Origin: Kushneria sinocarnis
GTDB taxonomy: Bacteria > Pseudomonadota > Gammaproteobacteria > Pseudomonadales > Halomonadaceae
Assembly (NCBI RefSeq): GCF_003633775.1
Contig: NZ_RBIN01000001.1
Span: 372,001 to 436,000, forward strand
Direction of reading: 5' to 3'
Length of the DNA stretch: 64,000 nt
The position numbers were made by a program, and so were the translations under genes. Numbering within the stretch: position 1 is the first letter of the stretch; each line of letters opens with the position of its first letter. The notes beneath the pieces were generated by a model that saw only the letters and a list, made by a program, of their open reading frames with translations, did no database searches and was not told where the DNA came from. Shown piece by piece: positions 16,906 to 25,835 of this stretch.

Positions 16906-18213
16906 TCAGAACAGAATGAACAGCAGGATGGCCAGCAGGACGCCCACCAGCGGCAGCAGCACCGTCAGCTTGCCAAAGGCCGGGTAGGCATCCTTGTGGG
17001 TTTCACCCGATATGACCCTGATGGTGGTCACCACATAGCCGTTGTGGGGCAGTGAATCGAGCGCGCCCGAGGCGATGGAGGAGACGCGGTGCAGGGCATC
17101 GCTGTTGACCCCCATGGCGGTGTAGTGCGGCGCGATCAGGGGCAGGGCGATGGCCAGCCCGCCCGAGGCCGAACCGGTCAGGCCGGCGATGGCGGTGACC
17201 GCAACGGCGGCGCCGATCAAAGGCGAGCCCGGCAACGAGGTCATGACATCCACGACACTGGCAAAGGCCGGGGTGGCCTTGGCGACCGTACCGAAACCGA
17301 CCACGGCACAGGTATTGGCGATCGCCAGCAGGGCGCCGACAGCGCCCTCGGAAACGGCCGAGCCGATGTTCAGGAAGCGCCGGTAGTGCAGGGCCAGGGT
17401 GGTCACGACACCGGCCAGCAGTGCGACGATCAGGGCCGATTCCTCAAGCCGGTCATGGAAGAGGAAGGAGATGGCCAGCACCACCACCAGCGGCAGGATG
17501 CTGAGGGCAAACGAGGGCAGCTGTTCACGATCGAGCACGGGATCATTGTCGCGCTCCTGAAAGGCTTCCCCTGCGGCCACGGCCTGACGCAGCATCCGGT
17601 TGAGCCACAGTGACCCAAGCACGATCATGACCAGGGCGATCACTGCACTGACGGCCCAGCCGGCATAGGGTGAGGTGCCGAGATATTTCATCGGAATCCA
17701 GTTCTGGATTTCCACCGAGCCCGCCGAAGTCATGGTGAAGGTGGAAGAGCCAAAGCCCATGGCAGCCGGGATGAAGCGCCGGGGGAGGTTGGCCTCCTGG
17801 AACAGGCTGACCGCCATTGGATAGACGGCGAAGGCGACGATGAAAAGGCTGACCCCGCCATAGGTGAGAATGGCGCAGGAGAGCACGATTCCCAGTGCGG
17901 CATTACCGGCACCGAGCTTGCCGATGATGAACTTGGCGATACTTTCGGCAGCACCACAATCGCCCATCAGCTTGCCGAATATGGCGCCCAGCAGGAACAT
18001 GAAGAACCAGGAGCTCATGAAGCTGGTAAAACCGTTCATGTAGGCACTGACGTAGGAAGGATCGCCTTCGGCCGCCAGCTGCGGGAAAAGCGATATGCTG
18101 CTGAGCGTGGCAACCAGAAGTGCCGAAATCGGTCCGGCAATCAGCAGATTGGTGCCCCGCATGGTCAGCCAGATCAGCAGAGCCAGCCCTCCAAACAGCC
18201 CGATATAACTCAT
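16906..18213 (-). CDS. GntP-family permease, probable 3-hydroxybutyrate/hydroxyacid uptake
   Basis: Proton-coupled permease of the gluconate (GntP) family, 435 residues with about 12 hydrophobic helices. Typical parts are LLIAGPISALLVATLSS, FLLGAIFGKLMGDCGAAESI, GVSLFIVAFAVYPMAVSLF, GLTGSASGGLAIALPLIAP and DSLPHNGYVVTTIRVISGET. ATG 18213 has AGAGG 8 bases upstream. Convergence with the 3-hydroxybutyrate dehydrogenase gene suggests a C4 hydroxyacid substrate rather than gluconate; that is inference. Confidence 0.88.
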   Translation of the reverse strand: MSYIGLFGGLALLIWLTMRGTNLLIAGPISALLVATLSSISLFPQLAAEGDPSYVSAYMNGFTSFMSSWFFMFLLGAIFGKLMGDCGAAESIAKFIIGKLGAGNAALGIVLSCAILTYGGVSLFIVAFAVYPMAVSLFQEANLPRRFIPAAMGFGSSTFTMTSAGSVEIQNWIPMKYLGTSPYAGWAVSAVIALVMIVLGSLWLNRMLRQAVAAGEAFQERDNDPVLDREQLPSFALSILPLVVVLAISFLFHDRLEESALIVALLAGVVTTLALHYRRFLNIGSAVSEGAVGALLAIANTCAVVGFGTVAKATPAFASVVDVMTSLPGSPLIGAAVAVTAIAGLTGSASGGLAIALPLIAPHYTAMGVNSDALHRVSSIASGALDSLPHNGYVVTTIRVISGETHKDAYPAFGKLTVLLPLVGVLLAILLFILF

Positions 18214-18919
18214 TTCCGAAACCTCTTGAGCAGATGTGGGTGGTACTCGTCATGCTTCGTTCGCCGGCTGGCCCGTGCTCGCCCTGCAGGCTGCAATAGC
18301 TGGCACGATCCTTGTTGATGATTCCCCGGCATGTCGGCTATGGCTTTGGTGATCGACCCCGTGCCGCGAGCCGGAAATGGCGATAGGTCGCCCATCGCAA
18401 ACTGGGTGAGTGCCTGGCCATGAAGCAGTGAATTTTCCCCTTTTCATTGAGAAATCAGATCTCATTTTTTGATATTGGCTGCGCGCTCAGGTGTCAATCG
18501 GATGTCTGTAAGCGGGGCGTAATGACGTGATCGTCGATTCGTTGGTATTTTTTTAATCCTTCATATTCAGGTGTTTATGGTTATGCAAGATTGCAGGCGA
18601 CTTTGGTTGATTAAACCAGGGTCGTAGAGTGCGGGTGGCGGGTAACCTGTCGATCCGAAAGAAGCGTTCGCTCTGGAACGGAAAATCCTGAAAAGTCAAA
18701 AGCGGGGCAGTTGCCGGCCATGAGCCGGTAGATCACGCAGGTTGCTGCCTGCCCCGTGGGGTTGAGGGGCTGGCGGTAGTGCCCAGGGGCAGGGCAAAGC
18801 CCTCGGCAGGGTGCGTTCATCCAAAGTATAAGGCGCCGGAATTTATGGGCAGGTTTCTGATTTGAAAGTGCTTTTTGTTGCGGCAGAAGCCTGCGCGGCA
18901 AGGACTCCGAACGGCAGCT
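18214..18919. other. long non-coding gap between gntP and the alcohol dehydrogenase gene
   Basis: About 700 bases with an AT-rich core (18420-18600) that should hold the gntP promoter. TGAGA-AATCAGA-TCTCA forms a small dyad around 18447-18463. A 96-codon minus-strand frame (18611-18901) has no recognisable domain or ribosome site and I do not count it as a gene. Confidence 0.5.
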
Positions 18920-18948
18920 TTGACACGCCCTGATGAAGCTCTTATTCA
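18920..18948 (+). promoter_or_regulatory. candidate sigma-70 promoter of the ADH-mmsA operon
   Basis: A perfect TTGACA (18920-18925) is followed after 16-17 bases by TTATTC/TATTCA. It lies about 90 bases before the ADH start, and an inverted repeat follows immediately downstream. Confidence 0.4.
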
Positions 18949-18961
18949 GAAAGTGAGACTT

Positions 18962-18982
18962 CAGATCCCATTATTGGATCTG
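18962..18982. promoter_or_regulatory. operator-like perfect inverted repeat upstream of the ADH gene
   Basis: CAGATCC-CATTATT-GGATCTG, two perfect 7-bp arms with a 7-base AT-rich spacer, just downstream of the candidate promoter. Size and position suit a dimeric repressor. The IclR-type regulator encoded at the end of this locus is the obvious candidate. Confidence 0.45.
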
Positions 18983-19038
18983 GTCGGTGAATCATCACTC
19001 ATCTTCACGTCGCTGCCATCGGCAGGTGAGAGGCGGTC

Positions 19039-20220
19039 ATGTCACACCACACCCTGCTGCCACGGATCCTGCAGTCCGGAGCCGGGGCCGTTAACCAACT
19101 GGCGGTCGTATTGCGCTCACTGGGCGTCAGCCGACCGCTGATCGTGACCGATCACATGATGGAAGAGCTCGGTTATCTTCGGCGCGTCGCTGCCCTGCTG
19201 GACGAGGCGGGTGTGCACCATGGTGTCTTCGCCGACACCGTCCCCGAACCGACCGAGTCCTCGATTCTGGAGGGGGTCGCCACGCTCACGGCCGGCCTGC
19301 CCGATGGCAGCCGGTTCGATAGCGTGATCGCCCTGGGCGGCGGCAGCCCCATCGATTCGGCCAAGGCCATCAGCGTGCTGGGGCTGGCCGGTGGTCAGAT
19401 CCGCGATTACCGCTTTCCCAACGAGGCCGAGCAGCCGGGGCTGCCGGTGGTGGCCATTCCGACCACTGCCGGGACCGGCTCCGAAGCGACCCGCTTCACC
19501 ATCATTACCGACGATGACGTCGGCGAGAAGATGCTGTGTGGCGGGCTGGGATTCATGCCGATGGCCGCGCTGGTGGACTTCGAACTGACCATGAGCGTGC
19601 CGCCCCGGGTAACCGCGGATACCGGCATCGATGCCCTGACCCATGCCATCGAGGCCTATGTCAGCCGCAAGGCCAACCCCTTCAGCGATCAGCAGGCCCT
19701 GGCGGCCATGCGGCTGATCGCCCCCAACCTGCGGCGGGTGTGGCATGAGCCGGATGATCGCGCGGCGCGCGAGGCCATGATGATGGGCGCCACCCTGGGC
19801 GGCATGGCCTTTTCCAACGCCTCGGTGGCGCTGGTGCATGGCATGAGTCGGCCCATCGGGGCGGCCTTTCACGTCCCGCACGGGCTCTCCAACGCCATGC
19901 TGCTGCCGGCGGTGACCGGGTTTTCCATTCCGGCTGCCCCGGAGCGCTATGCCGAATGCGCCCGCACCATGGGCGTGGCAGCGGCCGGTGATGACACCGC
20001 AACTGCCAACGACAGGCTGCTGGCCGAACTCCGGGCGCTCAACCGCGAGCTGGAAGTGCCCGGTCCGAAAGCGTACGGCATCGAGCGGGCCCGCTATTTC
20101 GAACTGAGTGCCACCATGGCCGAACAGGCGCTGGCCTCCGGATCGCCCGGCAACAACCCGCGTGTACCGGAGGCCGACGACATCGTGGCGCTCTACGAAC
20201 AGGTCTGGAACCAGGAGTAA
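19039..20220 (+). CDS. iron-containing alcohol dehydrogenase
   Basis: Group III (Fe-dependent) NAD alcohol dehydrogenase, 393 residues. Cofactor loop ALGGGSPIDSAKAISVL; PTTAGTGSEATRF; metal ligands in TGIDALTHAIEAYVS (Asp and His), HGMSRPIGAAF (His) and HVPHGLSNAMLLP (His). AGAGGCGGTC precedes the ATG. It is 6 bases upstream of mmsA, so the pair probably oxidises an alcohol to a semialdehyde and then to an acyl-CoA. The substrate (for example a diol or 3-hydroxyacid) cannot be read from the sequence. Confidence 0.9.
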   Translation: MSHHTLLPRILQSGAGAVNQLAVVLRSLGVSRPLIVTDHMMEELGYLRRVAALLDEAGVHHGVFADTVPEPTESSILEGVATLTAGLPDGSRFDSVIALGGGSPIDSAKAISVLGLAGGQIRDYRFPNEAEQPGLPVVAIPTTAGTGSEATRFTIITDDDVGEKMLCGGLGFMPMAALVDFELTMSVPPRVTADTGIDALTHAIEAYVSRKANPFSDQQALAAMRLIAPNLRRVWHEPDDRAAREAMMMGATLGGMAFSNASVALVHGMSRPIGAAFHVPHGLSNAMLLPAVTGFSIPAAPERYAECARTMGVAAAGDDTATANDRLLAELRALNRELEVPGPKAYGIERARYFELSATMAEQALASGSPGNNPRVPEADDIVALYEQVWNQE

Positions 20221-20226
20221 TCCGTC

Positions 20227-21726
20227 ATGCAACAACTGGGACACTTCATCAACGGCAGCCAGGTCAGCGGGCAGTCCGGCCGCACCTCGGCGGTGTACAA
20301 CCCGGCCAGCGGCGCGCAGCGGCTCGAGCTGGCGATGGCCGATGCCAGCGATACCCGCCAGGCGATCGAGGCCGCCGCGGCGGCCTTTCCCGACTGGTCG
20401 AAGACGCCGGCCGTGGTGCGGGCACGTTATCTGTTCAGATTCAAGGCGCTGCTGGAAGAGCGCCGCGACGAGATGGCCGAGCTGATCGCACGGGAACACG
20501 GCAAGGTGCTGTCGGATGCCCGGGGGGAGATCACCCGTGGACTCGAGGTGGTGGAGTTTGCCTGCGGCATTCCGCATCTGCAGAAGGGGGAGTTCAGCCT
20601 TAACGTCGGTCGCGGAGTGGATGCCAACTCGCTCATGCAGCCGCTGGGGGTGTGCGCCGGTATTTCGCCGTTCAATTTCCCGGCGATGGTGCCCATGTGG
20701 ATGTTCCCGATCGCCATCGCCTGCGGCAACACCTTCATCATGAAGCCTTCCGAGAAGGATCCGAGTGCCCCCATGCTGATGGCGGAGCTGCTGGCCGAGG
20801 CCGGGCTGCCGGACGGGGTGTTCAACGTGGTCAACGGCGCCCGGGAGGCCGTCGATGTGCTGCTGACCGATCCGCAGATCCAGGCCGTGAGCTTCGTCGG
20901 CTCCACCCCCATCGCCGAGCACATCTATGCCACGGCCGCGGCCCACGGCAAGCGCTGTCAGGCGCTGGGCGGGGCCAAGAACCACATGATGGTGATGCCC
21001 GATGCCGATCCCGAGCAGGTGGTCAGCTCCCTGATGGGTGCCGCCTACGGTTCGGCCGGTGAGCGCTGCATGTCGATCTCGGTGGCGGTCTGCGTGGGTG
21101 AGCAGGTGGCCGACAATCTGGTCGGGCAGCTCAAGGATGCCATCGGTCGCATGACCATCGGCCCCGGTACCGCCGATCCCGAGCCGGACATGGGGCCGCT
21201 GGTCACGCAGGAGCATCGCGACCGGGTGGCTGCCTACATCGAGCTGGGCGCCGAGGAGGGCGCCGAACTGGTGGTCGACGGCCGCCAGCACGAGGTGAGC
21301 CGTCGCGAGGCCGGATACTTCCTGGGGCCCTCGCTGTTCGATCGGGTCACCCCGCAGATGCGCATCTATCAGGAGGAGATCTTCGGTCCGGTACTGGTGG
21401 TGGTGCGCGCGGAATCGTTCGATGAGGCACTGGCGCTCATCAACCGTCATGAATACGGCAATGGCACCGCCATTTTCACCCGCGACGGCGACACGGCCCG
21501 TCAGTTCGAGGAGAACGTGCAGGCCGGCATGGTGGGCGTCAACGTACCGATTCCGGTCCCCATGGCCTTCCACTCCTTCGGCGGCTGGAAGCGCTCGCTG
21601 TTCGGCCCGCTGCACATGCATGGCCCGGATGGCGTGCGCTTCTTCTCGCGCATGAAGACCGTGACCCGGCGCTGGCCGACCGGTCTTCGCAACAGTGCGG
21701 ATTTCTCCATGCCGACCATGCAGTAA
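20227..21726 (+). CDS. mmsA: CoA-acylating methylmalonate-semialdehyde dehydrogenase
   Basis: Converts methylmalonate or malonate semialdehyde to propionyl- or acetyl-CoA with CO2 release; 499 residues, the usual family length. Landmarks are GVCAGISPFNFPAMVPMWMF, KPSEKDPSAPMLMAELL, FVGSTPIAEHIY, the catalytic Cys in GSAGERCMSISVAV, and the C-terminal FGGWKRSLFGPLHMHGPDGV. It follows the ADH gene directly. The usual valine-pathway partner mmsB is absent, so it may serve the alcohol route here. Confidence 0.93.
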   Translation: MQQLGHFINGSQVSGQSGRTSAVYNPASGAQRLELAMADASDTRQAIEAAAAAFPDWSKTPAVVRARYLFRFKALLEERRDEMAELIAREHGKVLSDARGEITRGLEVVEFACGIPHLQKGEFSLNVGRGVDANSLMQPLGVCAGISPFNFPAMVPMWMFPIAIACGNTFIMKPSEKDPSAPMLMAELLAEAGLPDGVFNVVNGAREAVDVLLTDPQIQAVSFVGSTPIAEHIYATAAAHGKRCQALGGAKNHMMVMPDADPEQVVSSLMGAAYGSAGERCMSISVAVCVGEQVADNLVGQLKDAIGRMTIGPGTADPEPDMGPLVTQEHRDRVAAYIELGAEEGAELVVDGRQHEVSRREAGYFLGPSLFDRVTPQMRIYQEEIFGPVLVVVRAESFDEALALINRHEYGNGTAIFTRDGDTARQFEENVQAGMVGVNVPIPVPMAFHSFGGWKRSLFGPLHMHGPDGVRFFSRMKTVTRRWPTGLRNSADFSMPTMQ

Positions 21727-21741
21727 TCCGGGCCGGTGGCC

Positions 21742-21778
21742 CGACCGAAGCCGACAGCGGGGCGGTCGGCTTCGGTCG
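21742..21778. terminator. strong hairpin after mmsA
   Basis: CGACCGAAGCCGAC (21742-21755) pairs perfectly with GTCGGCTTCGGTCG (21765-21778) across a 9-base loop. It sits 15 bases after the mmsA stop and before the IclR gene. No U-run follows, so it may terminate or simply stabilise the transcript. Confidence 0.55.
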
Positions 21779-21839
21779 TGTGGGGCCGGGAGTGCTCTGA
21801 TAGAGTGTGGGCCTTCTTTCGGGAAACGGAATCGGATTG

Positions 21840-22616
21840 ATGGGGAGTGCTTCCCGCGACGGCAGTTCGTCCATTCGGCGCGTGCTGAGCATGCTCGAAA
21901 CCATTGCACGTGCCGAACACCCGCCACTGGCCACCGATCTGGCGCTGCAGCTGGATATTCCCCGCGCGACGGCGCACCGCCTGGTGCAGACGCTGGAGCA
22001 GGAGGGGTTCATCAGGACCAATCTGCGCGGGCAGCTGATCCCGGCGCAGCGGCTGGAAGAGATCGCCTTCAGCGTGCTGTACACCGGCCGTTTCAGTGTC
22101 CAGCGTCAGGCCATCCTGCAGGGACTGGCCGAGCGCATCGGCGAAACCTGCGGGATCGCCATTCCCCGGGGCACCGAAATGATCTACTACGACCGGGTGC
22201 AGTGTCACTGGCCGCTGCAGATCCATCTGCCGATCGGCAGCCGGGTGCCGGTCTGGTGCAGTTCCAGTGGCAAGCTCTATCTCGCCGGGCTGCCCGAACA
22301 CCAGCTGGACCGGGTGCTGCAGCACCTGACGCTGGAGCGCCGGGCGCGCAATACGCTGACGGAGCCGGAGGCCCTGAAACGGGCGCTGGTGCCCGTGCGC
22401 GAGCACGAGCTGGGCACCGACAACGAAGAGTTCATCGATGGCATGGTGGCCTGTTCGGTGCCGATCCGTCGCCATGGCGAGCTGCTGGCCTGCCTGTTCT
22501 GTCATGCCCCGGTGCTGCGTCGCAGCATGGAGGACATGCTCGCACTGGCGCCGATGCTGCGCGAGGCGGCCACGGCGCTGGAGGCGATGCTGGGCGAGGG
22601 GGACGGCGCGCGGTAG
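21840..22616 (+). CDS. IclR-family transcriptional regulator
   Basis: DNA-binding regulator of 258 residues. The N-terminal winged helix-turn-helix covers about 10-75 (SSIRRVLSMLETIARAEHPP, LDIPRATAHRLVQTLEQEGF). The C-terminal IclR effector domain follows (YYDRVQCHWPLQIHLPIGSR, WCSSSGKLYLAGLPEH, ACSVPIRRHGELLACLFCHA). An in-frame GTG at 21807 is an alternative start. Its place after ADH-mmsA and the perfect operator-like dyad upstream of that operon suggest it controls them. Confidence 0.9.
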   Translation: MGSASRDGSSSIRRVLSMLETIARAEHPPLATDLALQLDIPRATAHRLVQTLEQEGFIRTNLRGQLIPAQRLEEIAFSVLYTGRFSVQRQAILQGLAERIGETCGIAIPRGTEMIYYDRVQCHWPLQIHLPIGSRVPVWCSSSGKLYLAGLPEHQLDRVLQHLTLERRARNTLTEPEALKRALVPVREHELGTDNEEFIDGMVACSVPIRRHGELLACLFCHAPVLRRSMEDMLALAPMLREAATALEAMLGEGDGAR

Positions 22617-22691
22617 CGGTGCGTGCTGCCGCGGGCGACAGCCATGGCGACCGGGCGGCCGGTCGCCGTGGCCGGATCCGCCGGGGGCTGC

Positions 22692-23558
22692 TCAGACGAT
22701 ATCCAGCCGCTGCTTGCGCGCCGGCGGCGGAAACGCCTCATCGAGCCGCGCCAGATCCTCGTCGTCGAGTTCCAGCGTCAGCGCGGCAGCATTGTCGCGC
22801 ACGTGCTCGGGCCGGACGGCCTTGGGGATTGCCATCACCGGATGCTGTCCGCCCTGCTCGCGGATCGTCCAGGCCAGCAGCACCTGCGTGGGCGAGACGC
22901 GGTGCCTGTCGGCCACGGCGCGCACTGCGTCACTGTCGGTGAGATGGCGGCTCTGGCGTCCGCCCTGGGCCACCGGGCAGTAGGCCATCACCGGGATGTC
23001 GTGTTCGGTCAGGGTCGGCAGCAGATCGTACTCGATACCGCGCGAGCCGAGATTGTAGAGCAGCTGATTGGTCTGGCAGGCACGGCCGCCGGACAGCCCG
23101 AGCAGTTCCTGCATGTCGTCGGTATCAAGGTTGGAGACGCCCCAGCGGGCGATTTTGCCGTCCCCGATGAGCTGTTCGAAGGCTTCGAGGGTCTCTTCCA
23201 GCGGTGTGCCACCGCGCCAGTGCAGCAGGTAGAGATCGAGCTGCTCGATGCCCAGATGCGCAAGGCTGCGTTCGCACGCCTCGATGGTGCCGCGGCGGGA
23301 GGCGTTGCCCGGCAGCACCTTGGAGACCACGAAGGCATCGTCACGGCGGTCGCGGATCGCCTCGCCGACCACCTCCTCCGAGCGTCCACCGGCATACATT
23401 TCGGCCGTGTCGATGACCTTCAGGCCCAGATCGAGACCGAGACGCAGGGCGTCGGCCTCTTCCCGGGCGGTGTAGCGCCCTTCGCCCATGTGCCAGCTGC
23501 CCTGGCCGATGGCGGGCAGGCGGGTACCGTCGGCAAGCCGGATCTGCGGCAGTGTCAT
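22692..23558 (-). CDS. aldo/keto reductase
   Basis: NADPH-dependent carbonyl reductase, 288 residues. The AKR tetrad is visible: Asp and Tyr in VIDTAEMYAGGRSEEVVG, Lys in FVVSKVLPGNA, and His in DLYLLHWRG. GVSNLDTDDMQELLG and AIPKAVRPEHVRDNAAAL are typical of the family. AGGAGAGAGAAC precedes ATG 23558. It is divergent from cobL with 151 bases between; no functional link to B12 is evident. Confidence 0.9.
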   Translation of the reverse strand: MTLPQIRLADGTRLPAIGQGSWHMGEGRYTAREEADALRLGLDLGLKVIDTAEMYAGGRSEEVVGEAIRDRRDDAFVVSKVLPGNASRRGTIEACERSLAHLGIEQLDLYLLHWRGGTPLEETLEAFEQLIGDGKIARWGVSNLDTDDMQELLGLSGGRACQTNQLLYNLGSRGIEYDLLPTLTEHDIPVMAYCPVAQGGRQSRHLTDSDAVRAVADRHRVSPTQVLLAWTIREQGGQHPVMAIPKAVRPEHVRDNAAALTLELDDEDLARLDEAFPPPARKQRLDIV

Positions 23559-23709
23559 GTTCTCTCTCCTGTCACGACAAACACGGATGAGCCGCCAGTG
23601 TAGCAAGGCTGCCCGTCGGCCACGGGCGATGCGACCAACTGTGTTGGCCGGCGCACAACGATGCGATACTGGGAGATCATGCACACCCAACCTGCAAAAG
23701 AGGGCGGCA

Positions 23710-24972
23710 ATGGACAACAACGCCCGTGTGGCGGAGGCACAGCGCTGGCTGACCCTGGTGGGGATCGGCGAGGATGGCGTCGAGGGGCTGGATACCCGCG
23801 CCCGTGAGGCGATCGGGGCAGCCGAGGTGGTGTTCGGCGGAACGCGGCATCTGGCGCTGGCCGCCACGCTGATCACCGGTCAGGCGATCGCCTGGCCGTC
23901 ACCGCTCGGTGACGGCATCGAGTGGCTGCTGGGTCATCGCGGGCGGCGGGTGGTGGTGCTCGCCTCCGGTGATCCCTTCCATTATGGCATCGGCGCGACC
24001 CTGGCCCGGCATGTCCCGGCGGAGGAGATGAGTGTGCTGGCGGCACCCTCGGCCTTTTCGCTGGCGTGTGCCCGCATGGGCTGGCCGATGCAGAGCACGC
24101 GGCTGGTGTCACTGCACGGGCGGCCGCTGGAGGCGATTCATCCGCACCTGCATGAAGGCGCCCGGCTGGTGGTGCTGACCAGCGACGGCGAGGCGCCCGC
24201 GACCATCGCCCGGCGGCTGGTCGAGCGCGGTTTCGGCCGGAGCCGGGTGCAGGTGCTTGAAGCACTGGATGGGGAGCGGGAGCGCCGCAGCGAAACCACG
24301 GCCGCGGCCCTGGCCGAAGCCGAAGAGAGCAGCGATCCGCTCAATGTGCTGGCGGTCACGGTGGTGGCCGACAGCCGGGCGCAGGTGATTGCCCTGGCCC
24401 CCGGCAGGCCGGATGACCGTTTCGAGCATGATGGTCAGCTCACCCGGCGTGATGTCCGGGCGATGACGCTGGCGCGGCTGGCGCCGTGTCACGGCGAACG
24501 GCTGTGGGATATCGGCGCCGGCAGCGGCGCGATCGCCATCGAGTGGCTGCTGTGCGATGACTCGCTGGAAGCGGTCGCGATCGAGGCGGAGACCGAGCGA
24601 GTGGCGCGGATCGAGCGCAACGCGGCGGCCATGGGAGTGCCGCGCCTGAGCACGGTCGAGGGCCGGGCGCCGCAGGCACTGGCCGAGCTGGCCGACCCCG
24701 ACGCCATCTTCGTCGGCGGCGGTGCTTCCGACACCGAGTTGCTGGCGCTGTGTATCGATCGGCTCCGGCCGGGCGGCCGGCTGGTCGCCAATGCGGTCAC
24801 GCTGGAGACCGAACTGGCACTGGGCGAGTGTTACCGCATGCTGGGGGGCGAACTGATCCGGCTGGGCCACGAGCACGCCGCGCCGCTGGGCGGCATGACC
24901 GGCTGGGCGCCGGCCCGGACCATCGTGCAGTGGTGCTGGCACAAGCCACGGGAGTTCAGTGCGCCGCAGTAG
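23710..24972 (+). CDS. cobL: precorrin-6Y C5,15-methyltransferase (decarboxylating) CobL
   Basis: Bifunctional enzyme, 420 residues. The N-terminal CbiE-type tetrapyrrole methylase (about 1-210) has LTLVGIGEDGVEGLDTRARE, VVVLASGDPFHYGIG and LAAPSAFSLACARMGWP. The C-terminal CbiT-type methylase/decarboxylase (about 235-420) has LTRRDVRAMTLARLAPC, LWDIGAGSGAIAIEW and IFVGGGASDTELL. The fused form is typical of the aerobic pathway. ATG 23710 follows GAGGGCGGCA. It lies 86 bases before cobM. Confidence 0.93.
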   Translation: MDNNARVAEAQRWLTLVGIGEDGVEGLDTRAREAIGAAEVVFGGTRHLALAATLITGQAIAWPSPLGDGIEWLLGHRGRRVVVLASGDPFHYGIGATLARHVPAEEMSVLAAPSAFSLACARMGWPMQSTRLVSLHGRPLEAIHPHLHEGARLVVLTSDGEAPATIARRLVERGFGRSRVQVLEALDGERERRSETTAAALAEAEESSDPLNVLAVTVVADSRAQVIALAPGRPDDRFEHDGQLTRRDVRAMTLARLAPCHGERLWDIGAGSGAIAIEWLLCDDSLEAVAIEAETERVARIERNAAAMGVPRLSTVEGRAPQALAELADPDAIFVGGGASDTELLALCIDRLRPGGRLVANAVTLETELALGECYRMLGGELIRLGHEHAAPLGGMTGWAPARTIVQWCWHKPREFSAPQ

Positions 24973-25040
24973 CTCTGGAAGGTAGCGCCAGAGAAGTAAC
25001 GCCATCGAAGTAGTGCCATATGCAGTAGCGCCAGAGACAT
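24969..25040. repeat. degenerate 14-bp tandem repeat between cobL and cobM
   Basis: Five units begin with GTAG or GTAAC at 24969, 24982, 24996, 25010 and 25025. The best units read GTAGCGCCAGAGAA, GTAACGCCATCGAA, GTAGTGCCATATGCA and GTAGCGCCAGAGACA. Spacing is 13-15 bases. The array covers the cobL stop and most of the intergenic space. Confidence 0.7.
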
Positions 25041-25058
25041 GTGCAAGCGGAGACCAGG

Positions 25059-25820
25059 GTGACTGTCCACTTCATCGGCGCCGGTCCGGGCGCCGCCGAT
25101 CTGATTACCGTACGCGGTCAGCGGCTGCTGGCGCGCTGTCCGGTCTGTCTGTATGCCGGCTCGACCGTGGCCGAAGAGCTGCTCGATTACTGCCTGCCGG
25201 ATGCGAGGCGGGTGAATACCGCGCCGCTCGATCTCGAGGCCATCGAAGCCGAGTATGTGCGCGCCTTCGAGGCCGGCGAGGAGGTGGCGCGGCTGCACTC
25301 CGGGGACCTGTCGGTCTATTCGGCGGTCGCCGAGCAGCTGCGACGGCTCGACGCGCGCGGCATCCCCTGGACGCTGACGCCGGGCGTGCCGGCGTTCTCG
25401 GCCGCGGCGGCCGCGCTCGGCCGGGAGCTGACGGTGCCCGAGGTGTCGCAGAGCGTGGTGCTGACCCGGCTCTCCGGGCGGGCCTCGAAGATGCCCGGGG
25501 CCGAACGGCTGGAACACTTTGCGGCGAGCGGCGCGACGCTGGCGATTCACCTGGCGATCCAGCGCCTTTCGGAGATCGTCGAGCGCTTGCTGCCGTTCTA
25601 CGGGGCGGCATGTCCGGTGGCGGTGGCCTATCGGGTCAGCTGGCCGGATGAACGCCTCGTCACCGCCCGGCTGGAGAGCGTGGTGGCGGCGCTGGCGGCC
25701 GAGCCCATCGAGCGCAGCGCCCTGATCCTGGTCGGCCCGGCACTGGCGGTGCGCGAGTTTCGTGACAGTGCGCTCTATGAAGCCGGCTACTGCCGGCGTT
25801 TTCGACACACCGATGACTGA
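25059..25820 (+). CDS. cobM: precorrin-4 C11-methyltransferase CobM
   Basis: SAM-dependent methylase, 253 residues from GTG 25059, which has GCGGAGA 5-6 bases upstream; GTG 25041 would add six residues inside the repeat tract. Signatures are [76 protein letters not shown] and [19 protein letters not shown]. It is downstream of cobL in the same orientation. Confidence 0.94.
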   Translation: MTVHFIGAGPGAADLITVRGQRLLARCPVCLYAGSTVAEELLDYCLPDARRVNTAPLDLEAIEAEYVRAFEAGEEVARLHSGDLSVYSAVAEQLRRLDARGIPWTLTPGVPAFSAAAAALGRELTVPEVSQSVVLTRLSGRASKMPGAERLEHFAASGATLAIHLAIQRLSEIVERLLPFYGAACPVAVAYRVSWPDERLVTARLESVVAALAAEPIERSALILVGPALAVREFRDSALYEAGYCRRFRHTDD

Positions 25821-25835
25821 TCAGCGGATGACGCC

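Noticed and set aside
18611-18901. A 96-codon minus-strand frame between gntP and the ADH gene
   Set aside because: No domain or ribosome site. It spans the likely control region.
19117-21927. A 936-codon minus-strand frame opposite ADH and mmsA
   Set aside because: His/Arg/Gly-rich antisense translation with no domain. Both plus-strand genes are clear.
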